Assembly: GCA_016234495.1 (NCBI GenBank)
Contig: JACRBI010000054.1
Span: forward strand, 310,001-374,000
DNA: 64,000 nt
From: Chloroflexota bacterium
GTDB lineage: Bacteria > Chloroflexota > Anaerolineae > Anaerolineales > Villigracilaceae
Direction of reading: 5' to 3'
The notes under the pieces were generated by a model. The model was not told the DNA's origin, ran no database searches, and worked only from the letters and a program-made list of their open reading frames with translations. Below are positions 17,002 to 26,134 of the stretch, piece after piece. A program made the position numbers and the translations under genes. Positions within the stretch are counted from its first letter, which is position 1, and every line of letters starts with the position of its first letter.

Positions 17002-18219
17002 ATGTCCAACCGAATACTGGTGGTAGACGATACTGAGTTAAACCTGAAAATGGTCAGCGCCATTCTTGTCAAAGATGGCTATGAAGTGGTGACGGCCCGT
17101 AACGGATTCGAGGCATTGGAGGTGATCAAGTCTGCCCCTCCCGCGCTGGCCATTCTGGACGTGATGATGCCCGACATGGACGGATACACACTTTGCGGGC
17201 ACCTTAGAAAAATTCCATCCACAGCAAAAATCCCAATCATCATTCTCACCGCCTTGAGCGGCGTCGACGATAAGATTAAAGCTTTTGATTCCGGCGCAGA
17301 TGATTTCCTCGCAAAACCGTTCGAGCCGCAGGAACTGCGCGCAAGGATGAAGGTCTTGTTGCGAAGAGTCTCCGACAGGGAGGCTGTTCAATCCAACGAT
17401 GTGGATGGAAAAGTAATCGCAGTCTTTTCACTGCGCGGCGGTGTGGGCGTTTCGATGGTTGCATCCAACCTTGCGGCATCCCTCGCTCAAATTTGGAGAT
17501 GTCCCTCCATTTTGGCTGACCTCGCTTTCGTGAATGGTCAGAGCGCGCTCCTGTTTGACCTGCCCCTCCGCAATACCTGGGCTGACGTGGGGCACTCACC
17601 CGCAAAGGAAATGGATATAAATCTGCTCAACTCTGTCATGCTCCACCACGACTCTGGCGTTCACGTTCTTGCCTCCCCCCGCAGACCCGAAGACGCCGAA
17701 GTGATCACGCCGGAGCATGTCCAACGCGCATTAAAGATTCTCCGCACTCGTTATGAATATGTCATTCTAGACCTGCCGCATGACTTCACCGAAACAACCT
17801 TGATCGGCCTCGATAATGCAGATCAGATCCTGCTCATGCTTGCGCCTGAAACAGCATCCGTTCGCTGCGCCGCAAATGCCCTCGAAACTTTCGCGCATCT
17901 AAAATACCCGTCTGACCGCACTTCGCTGATCCTGAATTGGCCGTACAAGGGAAAAGGATTGCCGCGCGCAGGAATCGAGAGCGCTTTGAAAAAAGAAGTG
18001 AATATCGTAATCCCCTTCGCCGGGGATGCCGTGGTAACGTCCATTATGTATGGCAAGCCTTCCGCCCTGCAAATGCCGATTGATCCGCTCGGCGCATTTC
18101 TTGAAGACCTCGCATATCTTTACAGCAAAGATGATCACAAGAAAAACCCGCCGGAGAATACGCGCGACCGTGTCAAACGCGTCAAGGAACGCGCGCAAGC
18201 CCGTCAGTGGAAATCATAA
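17002..18219 (+). CDS. CpaE/TadZ-like response regulator-ATPase
   Basis: A 405-residue protein. A receiver domain occupies residues 4-125 with phosphoacceptor D53 (LDVMMPDMDG) and the conserved lysine in LAKPFEP. A ParA/MinD-type ATPase domain follows from about residue 148. Its deviant Walker A reads SLRGGVGVSMVASNL, lacking the usual GK-[ST] lysine, as in some TadZ/CpaE proteins that localise type IVc (Tad) pili. AGGAG precedes the chosen ATG. The gene follows three c-di-GMP aptamers, so a c-di-GMP-dependent pilus or polarity role is plausible; no other tad genes are in the window. Confidence 0.8.
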   Translation: MSNRILVVDDTELNLKMVSAILVKDGYEVVTARNGFEALEVIKSAPPALAILDVMMPDMDGYTLCGHLRKIPSTAKIPIIILTALSGVDDKIKAFDSGADDFLAKPFEPQELRARMKVLLRRVSDREAVQSNDVDGKVIAVFSLRGGVGVSMVASNLAASLAQIWRCPSILADLAFVNGQSALLFDLPLRNTWADVGHSPAKEMDINLLNSVMLHHDSGVHVLASPRRPEDAEVITPEHVQRALKILRTRYEYVILDLPHDFTETTLIGLDNADQILLMLAPETASVRCAANALETFAHLKYPSDRTSLILNWPYKGKGLPRAGIESALKKEVNIVIPFAGDAVVTSIMYGKPSALQMPIDPLGAFLEDLAYLYSKDDHKKNPPENTRDRVKRVKERAQARQWKS

Positions 18220-18248
18220 AATACCACGCAAAAATATTTTGTGGATGT

Positions 18249-18293
18249 AAAACCGCCTCCTGCTTAGCCGACAGCGGGTGGCGGTTTTCTTTG
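18249..18293 (+). terminator. Intrinsic terminator after the CpaE-like gene
   Basis: AAAACCGCC (18249-18257) pairs with GGCGGTTTT (18280-18288), followed by CTTT. It closes the response-regulator transcript just before the ruvB promoter. Confidence 0.75.
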
Positions 18294-18295
18294 GG

Positions 18296-18301
18296 TATAA
18301 T
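18296..18301 (+). promoter_or_regulatory. -10 box of a leaderless ruvB transcript
   Basis: A perfect TATAAT lies six bases before the ruvB ATG (18308), so the transcript would start at or next to the start codon. No good -35 box is visible. Confidence 0.5.
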
Positions 18302-18307
18302 CGCCCC

Positions 18308-19333
18308 ATGAGTGACACCCGCAAACGCCCCCTCGACCCCGAAGCCAAACCCGATGACCGCGTGGACAACGCCCTTCGTCCCGAAAAACTAAACGATTTG
18401 ATCGGGCAGGACCAGGTCAAGGAGAATTTATCGATTCTGATCGATGCCGCCCGCAAACGCGGCGAAGCGTTGGATCATGTTCTTTTTTACGGCCCTCCCG
18501 GTTTGGGAAAAACAACTCTGGCGCATGTGCTTGCCAATGAGATGGGAGTCAATGTCAAAGTAACGGCTGGACCTGTCATCGAACGCGCAGGTGACCTCGC
18601 CGCCATTCTCACCAACCTCCGCGCAGGTGACGTGTTATTCATTGACGAAGTCCACCGCCTCGGCCGCGCCGTGGAGGAAGTGCTATATCCTGCCATGGAA
18701 GATTTTGCGCTGGATATCGTCATCGGCAAAGGCCCTTCCGCCCGCTCCATTCGCTTGAAACTTCCGCGCTTTACCATCGTTGGCGCGACAACACGTTTGG
18801 CTTTGGTCACTGCTCCCTTGCGGGCACGCTTTGGCGCAGTCTATCGCCTGGACTATTATGATCTGCCCGCCATGCAATCCATTGTCTCCCGCGCCGCGCG
18901 GATGTTGAAAGTGGAAGCCGAGACAGATGGCATCACCGAAATGGCACGCCGCGCCCGTGGGACTCCGCGTGTAGCGTTGCGTTTGCTGCGCCGTGTGCGT
19001 GACTTCGCCCAAGTCCGCGCGGATGGAGTCATCACAAAAAAAGTTGCCAAAGAAGCGCTGGACTTGCTGCAAGTTGATCCGCTCGGTCTCGACGACGTGG
19101 ATCGCCGCGTTCTCAAGACCATCATCGAAAAATACAACGGCGGACCCGTCGGCCTGAACACGATCGCCGCATCCATCAGCGAGGAACAGGATACCATCAT
19201 GGATGTGGTCGAGCCGTATCTTCTCCAACTTGGCTTCATAGACCGCACCCCACAAGGCCGCGTCGCCACCAAATCCGCGTATGAGCATTTAGGATACACT
19301 TACACCGAACAGGGACAGCAGAGGCTATTGTGA
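18308..19333 (+). CDS. ruvB: Holliday junction branch-migration helicase RuvB
   Basis: A 341-residue AAA+ motor that with RuvA drives Holliday junction migration. Visible are the N-terminal [12 protein letters not shown] segment, Walker [18 protein letters not shown], Walker B FIDEVHRL, sensor [21 protein letters not shown] with the arginine finger, and the C-terminal winged helix ([16 protein letters not shown]). I start at MSDTRKRPL. ruvA and ruvC are not in the window, which is common outside Proteobacteria. Confidence 0.97.
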   Translation: MSDTRKRPLDPEAKPDDRVDNALRPEKLNDLIGQDQVKENLSILIDAARKRGEALDHVLFYGPPGLGKTTLAHVLANEMGVNVKVTAGPVIERAGDLAAILTNLRAGDVLFIDEVHRLGRAVEEVLYPAMEDFALDIVIGKGPSARSIRLKLPRFTIVGATTRLALVTAPLRARFGAVYRLDYYDLPAMQSIVSRAARMLKVEAETDGITEMARRARGTPRVALRLLRRVRDFAQVRADGVITKKVAKEALDLLQVDPLGLDDVDRRVLKTIIEKYNGGPVGLNTIAASISEEQDTIMDVVEPYLLQLGFIDRTPQGRVATKSAYEHLGYTYTEQGQQRLL

Positions 19334-19405
19334 GTTGGCAGGTTTACAAGTTGGAATGTTTGAAAGTTAACTTGCAAACTTGTGAACCTTCAAACCTTTA
19401 AACTC
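19332..19405. repeat. Intergenic word repeat (AACTTGCAAACTTG type)
   Basis: The stretch consists of permuted words such as GGCAGGTTTACAAGTTGG, TTTGAAAGTTAACTTGC and AACCTTCAAACC, and it is partly self-complementary. Similar blocks lie at 28724-28790, 62101-62170 and 62690-62760. It fills the gap between ruvB and the DUF2905 gene. Confidence 0.65.
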
Positions 19406-19409
19406 GAAG

Positions 19410-19637
19410 ATGGAAAACATCGCTCGTACTCTCATGCTTGGCGGAATCGCATTATTCCTCATCGGCGGCGGGATCTATCTCGCTTCAAAACTTGGCATCC
19501 CGCTGGGGCGACTACCCGGTGATATCCGCATCGAAGGGGAAAATGGCGGATTTTATTTCCCAGTCACAAGTTCAATTTTGGTTTCGGTGATTTTGACGAT
19601 TGTGGTCAATGTGATAATTCGGTTGATAAAGAAATAA
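19410..19637 (+). CDS. DUF2905 small membrane protein
   Basis: A 75-residue protein with two hydrophobic helices around the conserved core LGRLPGDIRIEGENGGFYFP, the hallmark of DUF2905. Function is unknown; family members often lie beside ruvB or ruvA, as here. The stop overlaps the next ATG (TAATG). Confidence 0.85.
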   Translation: MENIARTLMLGGIALFLIGGGIYLASKLGIPLGRLPGDIRIEGENGGFYFPVTSSILVSVILTIVVNVIIRLIKK

Positions 19638-20491
19638 TGAAACGTATTCTCCTCTTTCTTCTTACTTTTTTCCTCCTCACCGCCTGCGGACGATTGGATT
19701 CCATCCCCTACACCCCCGCGCAAACTCCTGAAACTTGGCTTCAACTTCAACCATTCGCCGAATTTCAATTTGCCTCGCAGAATGTGATTTTTGTTCAACC
19801 AAGCACTTCGATCATTGTGTACTTCCTCGGCATTCTAACCATCGGTGTTGGATTGTATTTCCTGAAAATTCGCCAAGGTCAACTCTCCCGTTTCTGGTGG
19901 GGAATCGCATTGTTGCTATGGGGTATCGGCGCGCTTCTCGCAGGGACAAGTTACGAAGCCTTCAGCTATGCCATCAAATGCGCGGGACGTGATTTCTGCC
20001 TTTGGACGAGTTGGTGGGAGATCTTATACTTGATCGCTTCTGTCTGGAGCATAGATGCCATGACGATGGCAGTTGCTTGTTCAAGCACGACAGGCAAACT
20101 CCGCAAAACGCTTTTTATTTATGCGATTGTCAATGCAGTTGTTTATTTTATTGTGGTCATGATCGGCGTATTTATCCCGGTCAAATTTTTGATCTCATTT
20201 GAATTGCTTTTGGTTGTTGCCGCGCCGAGCATCATTGCATTCTTCATTATCAACGGCTGGCGATATTCCAAATTCAAACTACGCCTTGACCTGCTCTTGC
20301 TTGGCACGTGGGTTTGGCTTGGAGTCACCATCGCCGCTTATTTTCTTTTTCTCATTTCTGGCATCCCAGAATCTTTATGGGCAAAGGGCTTTTGGTTTTC
20401 CGCAAACGATGTCCTGCACATCGGCCTCATCATCTGGATGCTCTACATCGCTTTTGCCCTCGCTCCAAAGGTAAAAGATAATCTTAAATAA
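19637..20491 (+). CDS. Polytopic membrane protein with lipobox-like N terminus
   Basis: A 284-residue protein I do not recognise. The N terminus looks like a lipoprotein signal (MKRILLFLLTFFLLTAC, Cys 17). It is followed by a 40-residue outer segment and about seven hydrophobic helices (for example FLGILTIGVGLYFL, LFIYAIVNAVVYFIVV). A lipidated seven-helix protein is unusual. It overlaps the DUF2905 gene by one base and is closed by a bidirectional terminator. Confidence 0.65.
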   Translation: MKRILLFLLTFFLLTACGRLDSIPYTPAQTPETWLQLQPFAEFQFASQNVIFVQPSTSIIVYFLGILTIGVGLYFLKIRQGQLSRFWWGIALLLWGIGALLAGTSYEAFSYAIKCAGRDFCLWTSWWEILYLIASVWSIDAMTMAVACSSTTGKLRKTLFIYAIVNAVVYFIVVMIGVFIPVKFLISFELLLVVAAPSIIAFFIINGWRYSKFKLRLDLLLLGTWVWLGVTIAAYFLFLISGIPESLWAKGFWFSANDVLHIGLIIWMLYIAFALAPKVKDNLK

Positions 20492-20703
20492 AAAAGGTCG
20501 CATGTCAACGACTTTCGACCTGCGACCTTTGCATTTTTACTTTCCGCTTCTGGCGCACCTTGATACCAACTCACAAAACTAAAAAGCAAAATGAGGAAAA
20601 TCGCAGGAATGATAGCCACTAAAACATAACGTCTCACACTCGTATTATTATACGGAATGCGTTGAACATCAAGCCCACTTAAGTTAATTAGTACTACGTA
20701 CAA
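20443..20703 (-). CDS. Possible small membrane-anchored protein
   Basis: An 86-codon frame starting at TTG, with one strong hydrophobic helix (YVLVAIIPAIFLILLFSFVSW). It overlaps the end of the lipoprotein gene upstream by 20 bases. Its last 30 codons run through a bidirectional terminator and the opposite gene, so either the real protein ends are different or this is not a gene. A GTG near codon 22 is an alternative start. Confidence 0.25.
   Translation of the reverse strand: MYVVLINLSGLDVQRIPYNNTSVRRYVLVAIIPAIFLILLFSFVSWYQGAPEAESKNAKVAGRKSLTCDLFYLRLSFTFGARAKAM
20493..20530. terminator. Bidirectional intrinsic terminator
   Basis: AAAGGTCGC (20493-20501) pairs with GCGACCTTT (20522-20530), with inner pairing GTCGAAAGTCG-like. 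A and T runs flank both ends. It separates the convergent membrane-protein and lipoprotein genes. Confidence 0.75.
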
Positions 20704-21970
20704 AAATAGTCAATGATGTTGTATCACTAAATTTTCCCGTCTGGCGGAAGAGCTCGCGATTTGGATCAATGTGCCCGCCTGTTATATTTATCAAAGCATT
20801 TACATAGTCTTTTAGCTCATCTCCGGATTTTGGCTTATACTCGACGCTAAATCCAAAATTCATGTTTCGATTACTACTTTTAATTTTATCTTTAGTAAAT
20901 GCTGTTAAAGAAGAATTTGAATGAGTTGTGCCCAGGTGGTATTTTATCCCTTCATCAGCCCAAAGTATCTCGATTGCTTGGTTTACGCCATTTTCATCCA
21001 CCTGCACACCTTCATATAGGATGGTAAATACGTCGCCAAATTCTGTTTCAACCAAAAGTGGAATTCTTGGCATAATATTCACATTTTGAGCACCCATATA
21101 ACTCACATGCCAATCGTTACCATTCTTTAATACAGGCTTCACTATCGGCAAAGGTCGATTGGTATTTACATCTAATTTACGGTTTTCGTGTAACCATGCA
21201 ATCGCTTTCGGCAGATCCTCTTCTTTGATTCTTAAGTACTCGTTATCCAATAACCCGTTTTCGATCTGACTTTCTGTAAGTTCATACCGGGCAAAATCTA
21301 TTTTTGAAGCTTCCTCAATAATCGTTTCAAAGCCGGGGATGACCTGCTTCTGCCGTGTCAGCAAATCTATGTATTGTGTAAACACTCTCGTGCCGAGGTA
21401 GTTTACTGAATCACTCAATAATACTGTATGTGGCCCAATCAATCTGGCTTCAGTATCTTTTGTTTTTACAAGCATAACCGGCTTGTATCCTGATGCTATC
21501 CCAACACCTTCGGAAGTGACCTCAAAGTTGACAGGCTCGTCAAACCCTTCTGTGGCAATAATATTACTGGTTATGGCATCCCGGATTATGATGCGCCACT
21601 GAAGAACTGTTGGATTAAATATATACTCTTTTCTGGTAATTCCAAATCCATTTGTCTTCAACCATGCATCAATTGCATTTTCATAGGCTTTCAAAACATC
21701 GTCCTTTAATTTGAGAGCGGTCAATAGATCTGCGCGGGAAATAAGCTGACCATCGTCCACTTTTACGGCCTCTACAGAAAGTAATGCAATATCACTCCCT
21801 GCATCCTGCGGGGACGTAAGTCCAATTTCACTAGGAGACGGAAATTTTATTAGTTCAGGAGTAGGGGTAGCGAGCATTACTTCTGTAGGCGCGGGAGTAT
21901 TTGTCGCAGGAGCGCCACAGGCAGTAAAAACAAAGACGAACAAAAGGAAGAAAGCAATGTTTTTTCTCAT
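20684..21970 (-). CDS. Lipoprotein of unknown function
   Basis: A 428-residue lipoprotein (signal ending FTAC, Cys 18) with a Thr/Pro linker and a long mixed alpha-beta body. I recognise no family. Repeated ionic segments such as TESQIENGLLDNEYLRIKEEDLPKAI suggest helical modules. It is the third gene of a three-lipoprotein operon, 13 bases after the previous one. Its codon use is more A/T-rich than that of the two upstream lipoprotein genes, which could mean separate ancestry. Confidence 0.7.
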   Translation of the reverse strand: MRKNIAFFLLFVFVFTACGAPATNTPAPTEVMLATPTPELIKFPSPSEIGLTSPQDAGSDIALLSVEAVKVDDGQLISRADLLTALKLKDDVLKAYENAIDAWLKTNGFGITRKEYIFNPTVLQWRIIIRDAITSNIIATEGFDEPVNFEVTSEGVGIASGYKPVMLVKTKDTEARLIGPHTVLLSDSVNYLGTRVFTQYIDLLTRQKQVIPGFETIIEEASKIDFARYELTESQIENGLLDNEYLRIKEEDLPKAIAWLHENRKLDVNTNRPLPIVKPVLKNGNDWHVSYMGAQNVNIMPRIPLLVETEFGDVFTILYEGVQVDENGVNQAIEILWADEGIKYHLGTTHSNSSLTAFTKDKIKSSNRNMNFGFSVEYKPKSGDELKDYVNALINITGGHIDPNRELFRQTGKFSDTTSLTIFVRSTN

Positions 21971-21983
21971 TCAATCTCCTTTT

Positions 21984-22952
21984 TCATGGACGGCGGCACG
22001 CAAAGCTGGGCACGATGCCGGGGATGGACACCCAATTGCAGCCATTTGCAATACATGTCCGTTCGTCACTGTATGATGAACAGGAGGCTGTGACCCTGCC
22101 GCAGGCTTGCACGGCAATATCTGCGTTGACCTTCGTGCGCAGGGAGGTATCACCGTCGCTTTGCTGAATGACGACCTGATATTGCAGGGTCGCCATTTCG
22201 AACGGGATGGCGCCGTCCATCAGCAATGTGGGGTTGAGGGTGACTTCGTACAAGTCGCCGCCAATGGATTTCATGCCCGTGTTTCGAAACTCGCTGGAGG
22301 CATCTGCTGAATCGAAACGATAGAACAACACCACAACTTTAATTCCCTTGGGCGCAGTGGCGCGCGCCAGAATGGTGACTTCCTTAATTCCGCAAGTATC
22401 GTCGCCAAGATAGACGAGATTGGTGGAAACTCGTTCAATCGTCACGCCGCCGGTGGGAAGTGGGGTTGGAGTTAAGGTCGCAGTGGAGGTGGGGACGGGC
22501 GTCTTTGTCAGCGTGGGAACTGCTGTGAGCGTGGAGGCAGGCGTCTCGGTGGAAGGAGGCGGGGGCGTCTCGATGGCAGAGTCGGCTTCGAGCAGGTACA
22601 CAATCGTTTGGGCTGAGTCGCTCCAAAGTCCCGCGTTATCCTGCACGCGCACTTCGATGATGTTTTTGCCCGGTACGAGCGGCGGACAGTTCGTGTTAAG
22701 TGTGGATAGTTTCCCTTTTGAATTGGATGCCGGGCTGGTGGAGGCAATCGCGCCGTTAAGTGATACCTCGAATGTTGAGATGCCACCGGCGGATGCGCCA
22801 TGCGTGATGAGGCTGCAGGGGTTGGGCGGATAGAAGACCGTATCCGGCAAGGGCATGTCGAACCATGCCTGCGGGGCAGAGGTGGTTTGTTCTCCGGGTA
22901 AATTACACGAGGCGAGCAGCAGGCAAATAAGGATAAAAAGTTTGCGCTTCAT
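21984..22952 (-). CDS. Lipoprotein with Ig-like domain, Thr/Pro linker and Cys-rich end
   Basis: A 322-residue lipoprotein (signal ending LLASC, Cys 16). Residues 30-120 look like an Ig-type domain (GKNIIEVRVQDNAGLWSDSAQ). A proline- and threonine-rich linker spans about residues 130-170. A second beta domain follows, and the last 40 residues contain six cysteines (CSSYSDERTCIANGCNW), probably disulfide-bonded. Such layouts are typical of surface proteins. It is eight bases after a large Ig/LysM lipoprotein gene. Function unknown. Confidence 0.7.
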   Translation of the reverse strand: MKRKLFILICLLLASCNLPGEQTTSAPQAWFDMPLPDTVFYPPNPCSLITHGASAGGISTFEVSLNGAIASTSPASNSKGKLSTLNTNCPPLVPGKNIIEVRVQDNAGLWSDSAQTIVYLLEADSAIETPPPPSTETPASTLTAVPTLTKTPVPTSTATLTPTPLPTGGVTIERVSTNLVYLGDDTCGIKEVTILARATAPKGIKVVVLFYRFDSADASSEFRNTGMKSIGGDLYEVTLNPTLLMDGAIPFEMATLQYQVVIQQSDGDTSLRTKVNADIAVQACGRVTASCSSYSDERTCIANGCNWVSIPGIVPSFACRRP

Positions 22953-22960
22953 ATTTCACC

Positions 22961-25900
22961 TCACGGGCAATTGTAGGGATGACAGGTGGTCTTCCACGCT
23001 TCGCCCAACGGGCCGACTTGCTGGCTGTCGCCATTGACGGCGTTTTCGCTGAAGCCTGTGCCTTCGGGGAATTCGAATTTGCACGAGCCGCCGGCAGTGA
23101 TGTCAGCCAGCGCGCCTTGATAAAGCAGGTACCAGTCGTCAAAGTGTTCGGGCTTGGAACCTTTTTTGACGAACTCTTTATGACCTGCCAGCCAGAAGGG
23201 ATATGGGTCAAGGATGATGGGTATGACGGTCGACTCGCCGGGCTGCATGATGGGAAATGCGCCTGCGCTGCTAAAGAGTTTACCGTCAATGGAGGCGCCA
23301 TTCCATTTAAAGCCCGCTTCTGAAACATATTGCTGGCCGGTATGCGAATCGTTTTTGGCTGTGACGTTGACCAGAACATTGCACGATTTTGGTTCAGGGA
23401 ATCCCTGGCCGGTGGTGCCAAGCCGGCGTATGACCCGCACCTGCAAAACAGCCGGCGCTGGCTGTCCGCGCGGGTCAGGTTCGGTGATGACGTACGAAGG
23501 CAGGCACAGTTTTTTGTACCCTGATTCTTCCACCTCGCTTGAGCAGGAGGAATTGCTCATGCTCTGCTTGACCTGTTCAAGGCTGTAATCAATCCCCTTG
23601 CGGATCACATCCTTGCAATCATCGGGGCATGGAATGCCGCTATCCTCGAGCTGCTGCGCCGCAAGGTCCACCAGATTATCCTTGCCCATTTTGGTGAGCT
23701 TGTCAAAGTCTGGCAGAGACGGCGGCAGGCCGGCGTATGTCTTTGCGGCGGTGACGACAGCGGCGGCAATGAAGTGACAGGCGTCCTTCACTTCATTCTG
23801 ACCAAAGTCCACCGCCTTCGAAACAAGTTTCGCCTGAATACAGAGCGGGTTTAATTTATCCACCAGTTCGGTCACCCAATCGGATAATTTGTTGTAAAGA
23901 CCCGAGATAAAGTTGAACGCGTCTTCGATGGCATTCGAAAGGTTATCAAGGAAATCGCCGTTGCCGCCCTGATCCTTTTCGGGGCACAGCACAGTGCCGG
24001 GTGGATATAGCTGCCAGGGTGAGCCCTGCGGGGCGTTGTTTTCCACCACCACCACGCAGTATTGATATTGCCACTCCGGCACATGCACGCCGGTGAAGTC
24101 TAGAATGTTCACGTCGTAATATGTAACCGTCGGCACAGGCACCGAGGTAAATGTCACTTTGATCTCACCGTTGGGGTCATATGTGATTTTCACAGTATTG
24201 GACGGCGTACCCGCAGGCGCCCCATTGGTAACAGGCAGGATGCGGACGAAGTATGTCACAACGCCTTCCGCAGAAAGATTTTGCCCGCACGGGTCGAAGT
24301 TCGCCGGCACAGGTGACTCGCCCAACCCGAACGCCCCGCTGCTCCACGAGGGCTTGGTCACCACCTGCCCGGCCGAAGTATCCAGTTTTTCAGGCGAGAA
24401 TGGCGAAACAAAAGCGGGCGTCTGATTAAGCATATTTTCAAACGGAGAAAGAACCACCGACTCGACCTTCGGTTTCAAGGCTGAAAAATCAATCCCAAAT
24501 TGAAGCGGCGAATCAGTCGTGCCGCTCCCGCTGGTCTTGCCTGTCAATAACAAACAGGCCGGGTTGAACGAAGCCTCAGAGGCGAACGGCACGCTTGCCA
24601 CCTGCCAAATCCCATACGCCGCTCCCGTATCAGTACCGAAGCGGAAAGTCTCCATGCCATAGGCTGTCCCCTTTTCAACCAGCCACGGATATTTGTCCGC
24701 GCTGGGATCGTACACCCCGCGCACTTCCAATTTCGATGCGAGGAAAAGATAGGGGACAGACGGCTCGAACGACGACGGGGGCTGGTTCGCCTTAAACGAC
24801 TTTTCAAAAGTCCCAAGCAACGCCGCCCCCCCATTGACCACGCCCCAGACTTCTCCCTGCATTGAAATATCCCCGACAAAATTGGGAGCAAGACTCGAGG
24901 CCACTTGTGTGAAATCCAGACTCTCCGATTTTTTCAAATACGTGAAGTCATTCGCAGGGAAACGCCGCCAGTTTCCATTATTGACGGACACGTACAGGTA
25001 GTAATCCTCCACTCCCGCTGGGATGGCAGCCAGTTCGTCAATGGTCAGCGGCTCGCCCGCGCAGTTCGAATCGACAATGTTCACGCTAACCAGATTACCT
25101 GCCGCCTCGCTGTCCGCATCGAAGGCCGCGGCGTAATATCCATACAAGCCATACAAATTCGAATCTTGATATGAAAGAGAACCATCTCCCTCATGCGCCG
25201 GCAGCGAGGTCAATTTAAAAAACGACATTGCTCCGGGGTCCAAACGGTAGATATTGAATCCCAATTCATTATCAGACAGGTCGCTGATGGAAAGCGAAGC
25301 GGAGCAGCCCTGACCAGTCACTGTCAGCTCAGGCGCACCCGGCGCAGCCTGCGGACTTAACCCACGGTTGGCCGCCAACTGGCTGAGATTCATTAATAAC
25401 CTCGCCCGCGTGGACGGAGTCACCGCAACTGCAGGCGCGCCGATCGGGACGAACACCTCTGCCCCGTCGGAGAAAGAGGCGCTCTCTGCCAGTTGTGGAT
25501 TCTCCCTGATCACGTCATCCACTGAGACGTTGTATTTTTCCGCAAGGCTCGCCAGCGTATCCCCATCTTGGGCTTTTGCAAGCACCACAAAGCCGGGGTC
25601 TTCCACTCCTTTAATATGCAGCACATTGGAAAACGCCGTCTGATTTTGGTTGTCGTACGCCCGCACCATCAAGGTATGTGTCCCCAGTGTGTTCGGCGAC
25701 CAGTCCCAGTAATGGACGAGAAGGCCCAGGCCGTCTTCAGGCGCGGTGTATTCTTCATACAAGTTTCCATCCACCCATAACTCCATGCGCGCAATCGAGC
25801 CGTCTGAAATCGCCTCTCCGCGCACCGAGAGTCCGGCGCTGATGGGAAACGACTCTCCATCGGCGGGTTCGGTTAACGAGACAATGATGTGGTTGGAAAA

Positions 25901-26017
25901 TTGTATTGATGGCGTGGGAGCGAGGTTTGTGCCTGGAAGCCCGCAAGCAAGTAATAAAGTTAGCAGGATCAAAAGATTGAGAAATTTACGATTGGACGGT
26001 TCAAAGGGGTTTTTCAT
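22961..26017 (-). CDS. Large Ig-like/LysM surface lipoprotein
   Basis: A 1018-residue lipoprotein (signal ending LLLAC, Cys 25). An Ig-like domain covers about residues 40-135 (EPADGESFPISAGLSVRGEA). A LysM peptidoglycan-binding domain follows (QDGDTLASLAEKYNVSVDDVI, about residues 152-195). The remaining 800 residues comprise beta-rich domains resembling fibronectin modules (ADSDS-type strands, VVTYFVRILPVTNG) and a helical central part with many cysteines. It is the first gene of the three-lipoprotein operon and probably links the cell wall with an external ligand. No enzymatic motif was found. Confidence 0.7.
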   Translation of the reverse strand: MKNPFEPSNRKFLNLLILLTLLLACGLPGTNLAPTPSIQFSNHIIVSLTEPADGESFPISAGLSVRGEAISDGSIARMELWVDGNLYEEYTAPEDGLGLLVHYWDWSPNTLGTHTLMVRAYDNQNQTAFSNVLHIKGVEDPGFVVLAKAQDGDTLASLAEKYNVSVDDVIRENPQLAESASFSDGAEVFVPIGAPAVAVTPSTRARLLMNLSQLAANRGLSPQAAPGAPELTVTGQGCSASLSISDLSDNELGFNIYRLDPGAMSFFKLTSLPAHEGDGSLSYQDSNLYGLYGYYAAAFDADSEAAGNLVSVNIVDSNCAGEPLTIDELAAIPAGVEDYYLYVSVNNGNWRRFPANDFTYLKKSESLDFTQVASSLAPNFVGDISMQGEVWGVVNGGAALLGTFEKSFKANQPPSSFEPSVPYLFLASKLEVRGVYDPSADKYPWLVEKGTAYGMETFRFGTDTGAAYGIWQVASVPFASEASFNPACLLLTGKTSGSGTTDSPLQFGIDFSALKPKVESVVLSPFENMLNQTPAFVSPFSPEKLDTSAGQVVTKPSWSSGAFGLGESPVPANFDPCGQNLSAEGVVTYFVRILPVTNGAPAGTPSNTVKITYDPNGEIKVTFTSVPVPTVTYYDVNILDFTGVHVPEWQYQYCVVVVENNAPQGSPWQLYPPGTVLCPEKDQGGNGDFLDNLSNAIEDAFNFISGLYNKLSDWVTELVDKLNPLCIQAKLVSKAVDFGQNEVKDACHFIAAAVVTAAKTYAGLPPSLPDFDKLTKMGKDNLVDLAAQQLEDSGIPCPDDCKDVIRKGIDYSLEQVKQSMSNSSCSSEVEESGYKKLCLPSYVITEPDPRGQPAPAVLQVRVIRRLGTTGQGFPEPKSCNVLVNVTAKNDSHTGQQYVSEAGFKWNGASIDGKLFSSAGAFPIMQPGESTVIPIILDPYPFWLAGHKEFVKKGSKPEHFDDWYLLYQGALADITAGGSCKFEFPEGTGFSENAVNGDSQQVGPLGEAWKTTCHPYNCP

Positions 26018-26134
26018 AATGATGCTCCTGACCGACTCATAAATTGGTGATAGAAATACTATAGCAAATCCCGAACGCTGTCCCCAATCCCCTCAACGTC
26101 CTAATTGGATTGTATTTATCTGAATATCTGCTCC

